Below are positions 14,670-21,845 of a stretch of 22,971 nucleotides of DNA, in pieces. Position 1 is the stretch's first letter. Each line of letters begins with the position of its first letter. The notes beneath the pieces were generated by a model. The model worked only from the letters and a program-made list of their open reading frames with translations, did not search any database and was not told the origin of the DNA. The DNA is from Anaerolineae bacterium (lineage in GTDB: Bacteria > Chloroflexota > Anaerolineae > Promineifilales > Promineifilaceae): positions 1 to 22,971 of the forward strand of contig JANQGC010000169.1 in the NCBI GenBank assembly GCA_028277515.1, read 5' to 3'. Position numbers and translations under genes: made by a program.

Positions 14670-17240
14670 CTAAACCGTCCATTCCAAAAGATCACGGGCC
14701 AACAAATCGTCCACAAAACGGTCCAGATCAGCTTCCAGCCGGGCCGGCTCAACCGCATATTCAGCGCCTAACGCCTCCAAGACCTGTGCTTTATTTCCAT
14801 ATTTGAAGATCGCTTGCCACATCGCCTGGCCCACTCCGTCAAGTTGGAAACAGTGCTCATTCTGCACATGGGCAATACATAGCCGGCCGTCAAATTCAGC
14901 GAAAATGACGTGAACGCTCGGTTGCAAGGGACCTTTACCCCTGGCCTGCCGTTTCACCGGCAGAAGCGGCGGGGCATCTATCGGGCGATGTTCGAGGCAG
15001 TATGCGGGCGGGACGATAGGCCAGCCATCCTCTACACGCCGGTTCGCGGGGTTCCAGATGGAAATATCCGGTTCTCCCCAGGAAAAACAGACATGTTCCG
15101 TCAACCCGTACCAGTAGAAAAAATCAGGATCGGCCGTGTATTTTGTCCAGTTTTGATGCCACCTATCATAATCCTGGCCAAGCATTTCCGCTCCCTTATC
15201 CGGCAAATCCTGCCCGCTGACACAGGCCAGAACGCGCTCCTCCCGCTGCTCAATGGCGGATCTCAACTCGGGGTTTGCCAGCAAAGTGGCAAATACAACC
15301 GTTTGACCGGCCTCCATTTCCCGCAGCCACATTTCCGCCGTTAAAGCCGGCCAGAAGGCATCCGGCAGCGGCTGGCTGCCCCTTACATACTCCTCAAAGT
15401 GATGACGCAACACCTGTTCATCAGCGTACCCGTAATGAGCTAAACGGCTGTCCCGCAACAAATTCCGTATCGTATCCGGCTCACGTTCACGCAAGGCCCA
15501 GTGGGCCAGAGGGGCGGGCACGATCTTTCCTGACTGGCGGCGCACACCCTCCGGCATAATGCCCCGCATGGCTTGCTTAGCCAGCGGCTTATAATCACCT
15601 GGTTTGCTCAAGACCTGCGGCGGAACCGATAAGACAAATTGCATAATTCGCCGGTCACTCCACACCTCCGTAGAGATCAGGCCAGCCTGGGCAAACATTC
15701 TTTCCATAGAAACGCTCTGCCTGAGTTCAAAGGGATCGTTCAGCCATTCATGCCGCTTGCGGCGCGCCAATCCCTGCACATGGGTTTGATCATTCTTAGG
15801 CACCAGGCGCCCCTCCAAATTGACGTGCCGGGCAAACTGAGCATTCATCCAGGGCGGAAATGGTGATTTCCCCCTCCCTCTATTAAATCCAGGTAAAACT
15901 TTTGCCCTTTCACTTAAAAAGGAGCGCCAGTAGGGATACTTATTGCGCGGCCATAGATAAGCCAGCAATGGCCAGGCCACCTGGCTCAAAAAGGTGGTGG
16001 TGATGCCTTCCTCACTTTGGCGGTTCATTAGACGCAAATTTTTCCATAATGCGCCCAGGGAACCGCTGAGAAAGAGATCAGGATTCGCTGAAATGTTACT
16101 GACCATGTGATCCCCATACCCGCCACTGAACATATTTTTTACGCCATCCGCGCCGGCCCGCTCAAGCGCAGCCTGCATCAGCGGTTGAAACAATCCCATG
16201 ATGGGATCGTCGTTGTCCGGTCCCAACTTTGGATAATCCTTTAACGGCCAATGGTCTTCCGCCACGATAGCTGTGACAGGCAGATGAAAATAGGCAGCCA
16301 GGGGATCACTGATATGGCGTTCATCGCTCTCTGTAAATTTCTGGAAGGCGAATGAATAGGCCCTTAAGGACGTGCAGCCGGAATCAGGCTCATGCTGGTG
16401 CAGCCAACCGGCCGTCGCCGCCACACTGCTTGAATCGACACCACCGCTCAGCAGGATACCGGCCGGTTGATCGCCATGTAAGCGACATCTCGTCGCCTCT
16501 TTGAAAATCTCGCGGAAATGAGCGACATATTCGTCATCATTACGGTAACGAATCGGCTTTTCTTCAGTGATGTCCCGATAGCGCCAGACCCAATGTCCCG
16601 TTGCTTTGACCAGCAGCGCATGCGCGGGAGTGAGCTGGGAAATTCCCCTATAAAAAGTCTCGTCCATTTGCCCGCCACTTGAGGCGAGCCAGGACCCTAA
16701 CAATGGCTCGTTTATCTCGCAGGGAACATCCGGCGCGGCCAGGATCTGTTTTATCTCCGTGGCCAGCAATAGACAGCGGCGTTCTACCCGGTAATAAAGG
16801 GAGCGCATAGCCAGGGGATCACGCGCGGCAAAAAGCCACCGGTTTCTTTTATCCCAAATGGCAAAAGCAAAATCGCCAATTAAATGGCGCGGCGTGTCGA
16901 TGCCCCAGCAGCGATAAGCGGCCAGCATTAAAACGACATCAGAAACATCCCGCTTGTGCAAGATTCCTTTGTTGAAAAGTGTGCTGATGAGATCGGTCCG
17001 GTTGTCAATGCGCCCATCCAGCGTAATCATTAAGTCCCCATCCATACTATTCAGGGGTTGTTTTTGCTCCTGGCTTGCAGGGGATGCGTGTGACGCCAGG
17101 TGGGCGAACCCTACATTGTCATCGATCTGGTAATGAACCCCCGCGGCACCCCGATACGCTGCGGGCTGGGTCATTGATGAGAGATCGGCCGTTGTGACCG
17201 GCCGGCCATCAAAATGGACAACACCGCATATCCCACTCAT
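14670..17240 (-). CDS. Asparagine-synthetase-like amide-forming enzyme with C-terminal PqqD-like domain
   Basis: 856 residues, much longer than AsnB or lasso cyclases (about 550-650). The N-terminal class II glutaminase domain begins MSGICGVVHF: the catalytic Cys that should follow Met is Ser, so glutamine hydrolysis is probably lost, as in lasso cyclases. The ATP-binding PP-loop GILLSGGVDSSSV (SGGVDS about 265-270) and the later FSGGYGDHM are present, so ATP-driven activation of a carboxylate is likely. After the synthetase domain (to about 660) comes an unassigned region rich in Trp and Tyr (HQNWTKYTADPDFFYWYGL). A PqqD-like domain of about 80 residues ends the protein (FQLDGVGQAMWQAI, LDRFVDDLLARDLLEW). 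It starts at ATG 17240, 26 bp after the PqqD gene, with only a weak ribosome site. Confidence 0.88.
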   Translation of the reverse strand: MSGICGVVHFDGRPVTTADLSSMTQPAAYRGAAGVHYQIDDNVGFAHLASHASPASQEQKQPLNSMDGDLMITLDGRIDNRTDLISTLFNKGILHKRDVSDVVLMLAAYRCWGIDTPRHLIGDFAFAIWDKRNRWLFAARDPLAMRSLYYRVERRCLLLATEIKQILAAPDVPCEINEPLLGSWLASSGGQMDETFYRGISQLTPAHALLVKATGHWVWRYRDITEEKPIRYRNDDEYVAHFREIFKEATRCRLHGDQPAGILLSGGVDSSSVAATAGWLHQHEPDSGCTSLRAYSFAFQKFTESDERHISDPLAAYFHLPVTAIVAEDHWPLKDYPKLGPDNDDPIMGLFQPLMQAALERAGADGVKNMFSGGYGDHMVSNISANPDLFLSGSLGALWKNLRLMNRQSEEGITTTFLSQVAWPLLAYLWPRNKYPYWRSFLSERAKVLPGFNRGRGKSPFPPWMNAQFARHVNLEGRLVPKNDQTHVQGLARRKRHEWLNDPFELRQSVSMERMFAQAGLISTEVWSDRRIMQFVLSVPPQVLSKPGDYKPLAKQAMRGIMPEGVRRQSGKIVPAPLAHWALREREPDTIRNLLRDSRLAHYGYADEQVLRHHFEEYVRGSQPLPDAFWPALTAEMWLREMEAGQTVVFATLLANPELRSAIEQREERVLACVSGQDLPDKGAEMLGQDYDRWHQNWTKYTADPDFFYWYGLTEHVCFSWGEPDISIWNPANRRVEDGWPIVPPAYCLEHRPIDAPPLLPVKRQARGKGPLQPSVHVIFAEFDGRLCIAHVQNEHCFQLDGVGQAMWQAIFKYGNKAQVLEALGAEYAVEPARLEADLDRFVDDLLARDLLEWTV

Positions 17241-17266
17241 AAATTTTGCTTAACGGGAAACACCAC

Positions 17267-17545
17267 TCACTCGATGGAGATCAACCCTTTTTGTTCCAGT
17301 CTCTGCACAAAATCAATCAGGTCTTTCTTTAAAGTCTCTGGTGGGGCATCATATTCCGCCAGCAAATGATCATAAGCGTCCTGAATAGTCTCATTCGAGG
17401 TAAAAAGCTGCCACATGCGGGTTCCAACATCATCAAGACTAAAATAATTCTCACTATTGAGATCCAAAATTACCGCCTCATCTTCAAGCTCTTGCATCAG
17501 GATATCATCGTCCACCGTCACCCGTTTGGTAAAAATCTCGTTCAT
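17267..17545 (-). CDS. PqqD-family peptide-binding protein (RRE)
   Basis: 92 residues, the usual size of stand-alone PqqD proteins. The pattern is complete: a beta-strand lead (DDILMQELEDEAVILDL), ENYFSLDDVGTRMWQL, a helix pair (NETIQDAYDHLLAEY) and the C-terminal FVQRLEQKGLISI. PqqD-type domains bind the leader of a ribosomal peptide and present it to modifying enzymes. ATG 17545 has AGGAAG 2-3 nt upstream. It is the first clear gene of the minus-strand operon and its upstream region is an inverted-repeat element. Confidence 0.9.
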   Translation of the reverse strand: MNEIFTKRVTVDDDILMQELEDEAVILDLNSENYFSLDDVGTRMWQLFTSNETIQDAYDHLLAEYDAPPETLKKDLIDFVQRLEQKGLISIE

Positions 17546-17561
17546 ATCTTCCTATGTTAAA

Positions 17562-17652
17562 CTATTTGCACAAAAATTTGACAACTTTTCACTTGAATAG
17601 TGATGAAAACCATTTAATAAAAAGTTGTCCAATTTTAGGTAACACAATAATA
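17562..17652 (-). repeat. Inverted repeat copy A upstream of the PqqD gene
   Basis: About 91 bp, roughly 80 percent identical (by eye) to the reverse complement of 19151-19241. It contains a 62-bp core bounded by AAATTTGACAAC (17574-17585) and GTTGTCCAATTT (17624-17635), which are inverted with one mismatch. It ends 16 bp before the PqqD start, so it probably holds that operon's promoter or operator. Confidence 0.75.
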
Positions 17653-17755
17653 AATATCCGCAATTATTAATCGGATAGAAGATTCTCAACAAGGATCCTA
17701 GCGCCGGGGAATTTGCTAGTGAAATATAACGGTTGGGTTGCTGAGCTGTCATGTA

Positions 17756-17777
17756 GGGCGATTTGGTCAAATCGCCC
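17756..17777 (-). terminator. Hairpin after the secreted-protein gene
   Basis: GGGCGATTTG and CAAATCGCCC are perfect 10-bp arms with a 2-nt centre, 6 bp beyond the stop of the minus-strand gene. There is no U-run after it, so termination is only probable. Confidence 0.55.
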
Positions 17778-17783
17778 CACAAA

Positions 17784-18884
17784 TTAAGCCGCCATTCTGC
17801 GTCTGCGCAATAAGATTATCGTGCCCAGGGTCAAGGCGATAAAACCAAAGCCAACAACGGCCGCAGGCAAACCCTGCTGCTGCACCTCCATCCCCTGGTT
17901 GGTGATCGCCAGCGCCTGCGAGACATCACAAGAGGCTTCACTGGCACCAACATCAATCACACTGCCGGTTTCTATTAAACCAAAATCTGAAATGAACTCT
18001 AGCCGCAAAGCCACAACTGAGGCCTGGGCACTCGTTGGTGCAACATTCTCAATAATTTCCGGCCCTATCGTCAAGACAGCCACATCGGTAGTTCCGACGG
18101 TGACCGTCACCTCTGTGCCTGGCGTGTTTACAGTGATTTCCTGGCCTTGCACATAAAGGTCCACAAAGTTGTAATCCGCCATTGCACTTTCATTGCCCAC
18201 TAAATCATCACACAAAACATCTGCGCTGGATGTGATCGCAGCAGCCGTAATGATTTCCGTCGGCGCGATGGCCAGGCCGAGAGATGCGGAAAGGTCTTCG
18301 ATCGAAACGGCCGAATTGGCGCTGACGTCAAACCCGGCGGCCGTCGATTCCGTATGCGCTGTTTCAGAAATGACGCCCGTGCTGATCAGGCCGGCCCCAC
18401 CAGGACCTCCATTAACCCTCATTTCATTAATGAAGCCCCGACCCGTCGTAAAACGGGTGGCCAATGATTCCGACTCGCTGGTCGAACTAATCGCCGTTGT
18501 CCCCAGAAGGACTGTTTCAATATTGGCCAGGACATCGGTATCCGTATCGTTGCCCGGGTCCGTCGTGTCTGTATATGATTCACTGGCGATGAGTTGAACA
18601 TTAGCGTCGATCAGGGCGCTTGCTTCTGTGACGCTGACCCCGACCCCGCTTCCTCCTGTTTGCACGGCACTGACCGTACCTGTGATTCCTGCCGTTTGCT
18701 GGCCAACCAGGACACCAACCGTTACAGATGAAATATTTAAATCGGCAATGAGGCTGCCATTGACGGCAGTCGCCTGGGCTGACGCGCTGAAAGGATCGGC
18801 GGGATCAGCCAGAGCAATAGTAAATATTAGCAATGACGCGGCAATGGAAACTGCCATTGCAATTGCTATCAAACGACTCTTCAT
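17784..18884 (-). CDS. Secreted, C-terminally anchored choice-of-anchor-like protein
   Basis: 366 residues. A signal peptide is clear (about 1-26, ending in ALA before DPADPF). The mature part is Ala/Ser/Thr/Val-rich beta-sheet sequence with few charges. One part (ITSSADVLCDDLVGNESA, DLYVQGQEITVNTPGTEVTV, VVALRLEF) resembles choice-of-anchor P domains. Three Cys are present in the mature part. The C-terminus LPAAVVGFGFIALTLGTIIL-LRRRR is a transmembrane anchor with a positive tail, with LPAAV in the place of a sorting motif but not a true LPxTG. ATG 18884 has AAGGAG 6 nt upstream. It has the same orientation as the RiPP-like operon but is separated from it by a terminator-like hairpin and repeat A, so it is likely a separate unit. 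Confidence 0.8.
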   Translation of the reverse strand: MKSRLIAIAMAVSIAASLLIFTIALADPADPFSASAQATAVNGSLIADLNISSVTVGVLVGQQTAGITGTVSAVQTGGSGVGVSVTEASALIDANVQLIASESYTDTTDPGNDTDTDVLANIETVLLGTTAISSTSESESLATRFTTGRGFINEMRVNGGPGGAGLISTGVISETAHTESTAAGFDVSANSAVSIEDLSASLGLAIAPTEIITAAAITSSADVLCDDLVGNESAMADYNFVDLYVQGQEITVNTPGTEVTVTVGTTDVAVLTIGPEIIENVAPTSAQASVVALRLEFISDFGLIETGSVIDVGASEASCDVSQALAITNQGMEVQQQGLPAAVVGFGFIALTLGTIILLRRRRMAA

Positions 18885-19150
18885 AATTGTCTCCTTTGAT
18901 AACCAACTGACAGTTAGCTATATTGATTGCTATTAATTTCGTTTCTTTTTATTCAATTTTTGACTGGTGCTCAGCGTGGGCTTTCTGCATAAACATTGCC
19001 CGGCAACGGCCGGTTAATGATTTGCCCCGGTTCGTAATTGGCTAAATTTTACAAACAACACACATTTTTTATACCTCTTGATTGTATTGTAGAGGCTGAA
19101 AATCTATTGTCCAGAGCCAATCCGTGAATATTATAACCGTTTTGTAACCT
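18885..19150. other. Intergenic region upstream of the secreted-protein gene
   Basis: AT-rich apart from a GC patch near 18970-19015 that contains CCGGC-AACG-GCCGG (19000-19013). No gene was found. The patch was compared mentally with c-di-GMP riboswitch motifs without a match. This stretch probably holds the promoter and a leader for the gene starting at 18884. Confidence 0.4.
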
Positions 19151-19241
19151 TACTATTGTGTTACCTAAAATTTGACAACTTTTATTAAATGGCTTTCACC
19201 CATGTATCAAGTGCAACGTTGTCAAATTTCCGTGCAAATGA
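19151..19241 (+). repeat. Inverted repeat copy B
   Basis: Plus-orientation partner of 17562-17652. The core AAATTTGACAAC (19168-19179) and GTTGTCAAATTT (19218-19229) are perfect inverted 12-mers; the core spans 62 bp as in copy A. Flanks TATTGTGTTACCTAAAAT and GTGCAAAT are shared too. No gene follows it on the plus strand except a 20-codon frame at 19253 without a ribosome site. Confidence 0.75.
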
Positions 19242-19261
19242 TTAATGTAACCATGTGCGCT

Positions 19262-19286
19262 GCGACCGGTCTCCCGACCGCGTCGC
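19262..19286. repeat. GC-rich hairpin GCGACCGGTC/GACCG-C-GTCGC
   Basis: A 10-bp stem with a single bulged C and loop TCCC, directly after repeat B and ahead of the 3' end of the GNAT gene. It may terminate transcription from either side or be a dispersed repeat. Confidence 0.5.
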
Positions 19287-19337
19287 TTTCCTTTCATGAG
19301 AACTCATGCAACTGAACTTAGTACTGATTGAGCCAAA

Positions 19338-19823
19338 TTAATCGGTTGCTTTTTCAAAAAACAAGCTAAGCGGATCTTCTTCATACTCCCCAAAGTGAGC
19401 GATCTCGTAGAAGCCGAATTTTTTATACAGGCCGATCGCTTCTTCCTGGTGGATACCTGTCTCCAGACGCAGCAAGGGTACGCCGTTCGCCTTCGTAAAC
19501 GCCTCAAGATGGGTCAGGATCGCATTCCCAAGCCCCAAACCGCGAAACCTCGGCCGTACATACATGCGCTTGATCTCCCCATATGCCTTCCCATATAGCT
19601 GCACACCCCCGCAGGCCGCTGCCTTTCCATCAACGCGGCACACGAAAAAGTCCACCCCCTGGGCAATGAGCTTTTCCACACTGTAGCCATGCCGGCTCTC
19701 GTCCGGGTACTGCGGGCTTAACAGCGCTTCCAGCTCCAGGATCAAAGCCTGGGCATCGGCCGAATCCGGCCGTTCTCGCCTAATCTGCAAATCCGATTTT
19801 GAAAATCTCGAATATTTCCCCAC
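19338..19823 (-). CDS. GNAT-family N-acetyltransferase
   Basis: 161 residues, usual size. Motif A is clear: GEIKRMYVRPRFRGLGLGNAIL, where R-G-x-G-x-G/N binds the acetyl-CoA pyrophosphate. Motif B follows (LRLETGIHQEEAIGLYKKFGF), ending in the typical YKKFGFYE. The acceptor cannot be told; a small amine or amino acid is usual for this shape. GTG 19823 is the only suitable start, with GAGG about 11 nt upstream. It lies 28 bp downstream of the YefM-like gene and may be cotranscribed. Confidence 0.88.
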   Translation of the reverse strand: MGKYSRFSKSDLQIRRERPDSADAQALILELEALLSPQYPDESRHGYSVEKLIAQGVDFFVCRVDGKAAACGGVQLYGKAYGEIKRMYVRPRFRGLGLGNAILTHLEAFTKANGVPLLRLETGIHQEEAIGLYKKFGFYEIAHFGEYEEDPLSLFFEKATD

Positions 19824-19851
19824 GCTATCAAAACCTCACACAACTAATAAA

Positions 19852-20100
19852 TCAAAATCGAATATCGGAAACATCAACCAGTTCATCTACAGGCGTATTC
19901 ACTCCTTCAATAATCGATTCACCCATGCCTGGAATAGAAAGTAAATCAATCGTCTCCTGAATTGCCCGCCAGTAAGTTTCGGAATTCAATACGGCACTAT
20001 TTCCCTGATTTCTGATCATCACCGGTTCGTGCCCATCACCAATCTCATTTAACAATTCATCAAGTCTTGATTGTGCTTCATTTATTGTTATTGATTTCAT
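19852..20100 (-). CDS. Orphan YefM/Phd-type antitoxin
   Basis: 82 residues, usual antitoxin size. MKSITINEAQSRLDELLNEI and the strand PVMIRNQGNSAVLNSETYW fit the YefM N-terminal DNA-binding fold, and AIQETIDLLSIPGMGESI is its characteristic toxin-facing segment. No YoeB/Txe toxin gene follows; the next gene is an acetyltransferase. It may be an orphan, may act against a toxin elsewhere, or the acetyltransferase may be its partner (GNAT toxins normally pair with DUF1778 antitoxins, so this is unlikely). ATG 20100 lacks a good ribosome site. Confidence 0.8.
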   Translation of the reverse strand: MKSITINEAQSRLDELLNEIGDGHEPVMIRNQGNSAVLNSETYWRAIQETIDLLSIPGMGESIIEGVNTPVDELVDVSDIRF

Positions 20101-20114
20101 AATAGACTTTACCG

Positions 20115-20145
20115 GGTGCCAGGCAATTTTGAATTGCCTGGCACC
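20115..20145. repeat. Perfect hairpin, TGNCWGNCA family
   Basis: GGTGCCAGGCAATT, loop TTG, AATTGCCTGGCACC: 14-bp arms, each containing the sub-palindrome TGCC-W-GGCA. It lies between the DUF2071 stop and the YefM-like start; no U-run follows, so a simple terminator is unlikely. Confidence 0.7.
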
Positions 20146-20210
20146 TATGTAAATTTAATTCTCCGCGATCATCCGTTCTTGTCCGCGTCCCACTTTGCCT
20201 TCAATCCTTC

Positions 20211-21014
20211 TCAACTGTTAACTGTTTTACTGTTAACTGCCCTTGGCGGCATATAGATCTCAAACAAAATCCGCGGACAAATAAAGATGGAGTGTGGAGC
20301 TTGCATCTCTGCGCGATCCATGATGCCCAGCCTTTCGTACAGGCTGAAGTAAAGATTGAGTGGATGGGCAGTGGTTAAAGGGATCACATCGTGCCAGATG
20401 CCATAGCCACCGATCCGGCCGTCCAGCCGGTAAAAATAGCCATCAACGGGATGGGTCAGGATGAGCCGCTCCGCTACGGACAAGTCGGCCGGTGTCCCAC
20501 TATCCTCAATCTCGATTTCGGCCGTACACCACTCCGAATCAATCCGCATCCGATAACTCTCATAGATAGCATTTTCCTCATCATAGCGACAGTCCATCCG
20601 GTAATCGGCCGGATACCAGGGAATCCGCCACAAGAAGCGGGCGATATGCACCACCCGGGAGCCTAACGTCGTGCCCAGGAACCAGACCACCGGCTCGCCG
20701 GTTTTCCTGTCCAGCACATAAATGCGGTGGTTCGTCTGCGGAAAGCGGAACTGAAGCCAGGGCAGCAGGCGATAAAAAGCAAAATCAGCATCCAGGAAAG
20801 GAACCACGCTGAGCATGGCCAGCCGCTCGCCACCCAGGTCAAATTCCATGATTTCAAAGCGTTCCGTGGGAATAAAAGGTTCCAGGCGACCTTTCGGCAC
20901 AGCGTAATTGATCAGGGCGAAATGGTCAAGGTGGGAAGAGACGTCGATCCGTCCCGCCGGCCGTTTTTGCAGTCGTTTTTGTAGCAACGTTGCCTCATGC
21001 ATGGGCTGTATCAT
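20211..21014 (-). CDS. DUF2071 (YqjF-like) protein
   Basis: 267 residues. The order HFALINYAVPKGRLEPFIP, then LAMLSVVPFLDADF, RIYVLDRKTGEPVVWFLGTT and HPVDGYFYRLDG fits the DUF2071/YqjF family, which has an acetoacetate-decarboxylase-like fold and no settled function. ATG 21014 is chosen because the longer frame to 21056 is read through the palindrome at 21026-21058; ATG 21002 is another option. The last residues (KTVNS) are encoded by a direct repeat ACTGTTAACTG (20214-20224 and 20229-20239), so the natural end may have shifted. It is divergent from the response regulator. Confidence 0.75.
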   Translation of the reverse strand: MIQPMHEATLLQKRLQKRPAGRIDVSSHLDHFALINYAVPKGRLEPFIPTERFEIMEFDLGGERLAMLSVVPFLDADFAFYRLLPWLQFRFPQTNHRIYVLDRKTGEPVVWFLGTTLGSRVVHIARFLWRIPWYPADYRMDCRYDEENAIYESYRMRIDSEWCTAEIEIEDSGTPADLSVAERLILTHPVDGYFYRLDGRIGGYGIWHDVIPLTTAHPLNLYFSLYERLGIMDRAEMQAPHSIFICPRILFEIYMPPRAVNSKTVNS

Positions 21015-21025
21015 ACCAACACCCA

Positions 21026-21058
21026 AAGTGACAGTCACCTTGGAGGTGACTGTCACTT
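21026..21058. promoter_or_regulatory. Doubled palindrome between DUF2071 and response-regulator genes
   Basis: AAGTGACAGTCACCT, TGG, AGGTGACTGTCACTT: perfect 15-bp arms, each carrying its own palindrome GTGAC-W-GTCAC, with centres 18 bp apart. Either a double operator for the divergent genes or a member of the dispersed hairpin family. Confidence 0.65.
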
Positions 21059-21068
21059 CGAGTAGAAT
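21040..21068 (+). promoter_or_regulatory. Possible promoter of the two-component genes
   Basis: TTGGAG (21040-21045), 17-nt spacer, TAGAAT (21063-21068). Transcription would begin about 5 nt before ATG 21080, giving a nearly leaderless mRNA. The -35 box lies inside the doubled palindrome. Confidence 0.4.
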
Positions 21069-21079
21069 TCATTTAAGAA

Positions 21080-21772
21080 ATGGCCAAACACATTTTAGTC
21101 GTCGACGATGATGCCCTTTTGCGGCGCAGCTTAAGCCTCCAATTAGAGCAGACCGGTTATCGGGCCAGCACGGCCGCCTCGGCGGAAGATGCCCTGGCGC
21201 TCATTAAGCGGGATAAACCTGACCTGATCCTGCTTGACGTAGGTCTGCCGGGCATGGATGGCCTGGATGCACTCAAACGCTTCCAGCAAGACGACGATAT
21301 CCCGGTTATTTTTGTCACCGCCCGCCGCCGGGAGCTGGACACCATCCTGGGATTAGAGCTGGGCGCTGACGGTTATATCACCAAACCGTTTAATCCGGAC
21401 GTTTTACTGGCCCATGTCAAATCCGTCCTGCGCCGCAGCGGCCGCCAATCGGCCACACCCCATCGCCTTGAAAGTTTGACCGTCGGTGATATGACCATTA
21501 ACCCCGCTGCCCACACGGCCGTTGTCAATGGCCATGACGTCGAATTAACCGCGCGTGAATTTGCCCTGCTGCATACCCTGGCCCTGGAAGCGGGCCGCGT
21601 CATCCCGGTCGACGACCTGATTACCCGTGTCTGGGGCGCTGAGTTCATCGGCGAACCACAGGTTGTCTACGTGCACATCCGCTGGCTGCGCGAAAAGATC
21701 GAGGATAACCCCAACAAACCCCAACGCATTGTCAATGTGCGTGGGGTGGGCTACAAACTGGTACCGATTTAA
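21080..21772 (+). CDS. OmpR/PhoB-family response regulator
   Basis: 230 residues. The receiver domain (1-120) has the acidic pocket VVDDD (8-12), phospho-acceptor D53 in LLDVGLPGMDG, T80 in FVTAR and K102 in ITKPF. A winged-helix DNA-binding domain follows (about 130-228: LTAREFALLHTLALEAGRVI, YVHIRWLREKIE, IVNVRGVGYKL), as in OmpR/PhoB regulators. It would be phosphorylated by the histidine kinase that begins 73 bp downstream, and as a dimer would bind repeated sites; the doubled palindrome just upstream is a possible autoregulatory target. ATG 21080 has only AAGAA in front of it. Confidence 0.93.
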   Translation: MAKHILVVDDDALLRRSLSLQLEQTGYRASTAASAEDALALIKRDKPDLILLDVGLPGMDGLDALKRFQQDDDIPVIFVTARRRELDTILGLELGADGYITKPFNPDVLLAHVKSVLRRSGRQSATPHRLESLTVGDMTINPAAHTAVVNGHDVELTAREFALLHTLALEAGRVIPVDDLITRVWGAEFIGEPQVVYVHIRWLREKIEDNPNKPQRIVNVRGVGYKLVPI

Positions 21773-21845
21773 ACTTAAGTATTAAGAACAGAATGAATGG
21801 ATTGAAGGAAATCCGAAACAGCTTCAACTTTTAGTCAAACTTATT

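Noticed and set aside
17552..17752. 66-codon minus-strand frame (starting MTAQQPNRYISLANSPALGS) ending 6 bp before the PqqD gene, a tempting RiPP precursor
   Set aside because: Most of it is translated from inverted repeat A; the second copy of the repeat carries a stop in the same frame, the conserved parts follow inverted-repeat symmetry rather than codons, and no ribosome site precedes it.
17784..17870. Sortase (LPxTG) signal at the end of the secreted protein
   Set aside because: The sequence is LPAAV, not LPxTG, and no sortase gene is seen; a simple transmembrane anchor with RRRR tail is sufficient.
18960..19020. Possible riboswitch (c-di-GMP type) in the leader of the secreted-protein gene
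   Set aside because: A GGCAAA-like string and a small hairpin are present, but the conserved core and tetraloop/receptor elements are not.
19253..19315. 20-codon plus-strand frame (MCAATGLPTASLSFHENSCN) after repeat B
   Set aside because: No ribosome site, and it runs through a GC-rich hairpin; length is within chance.
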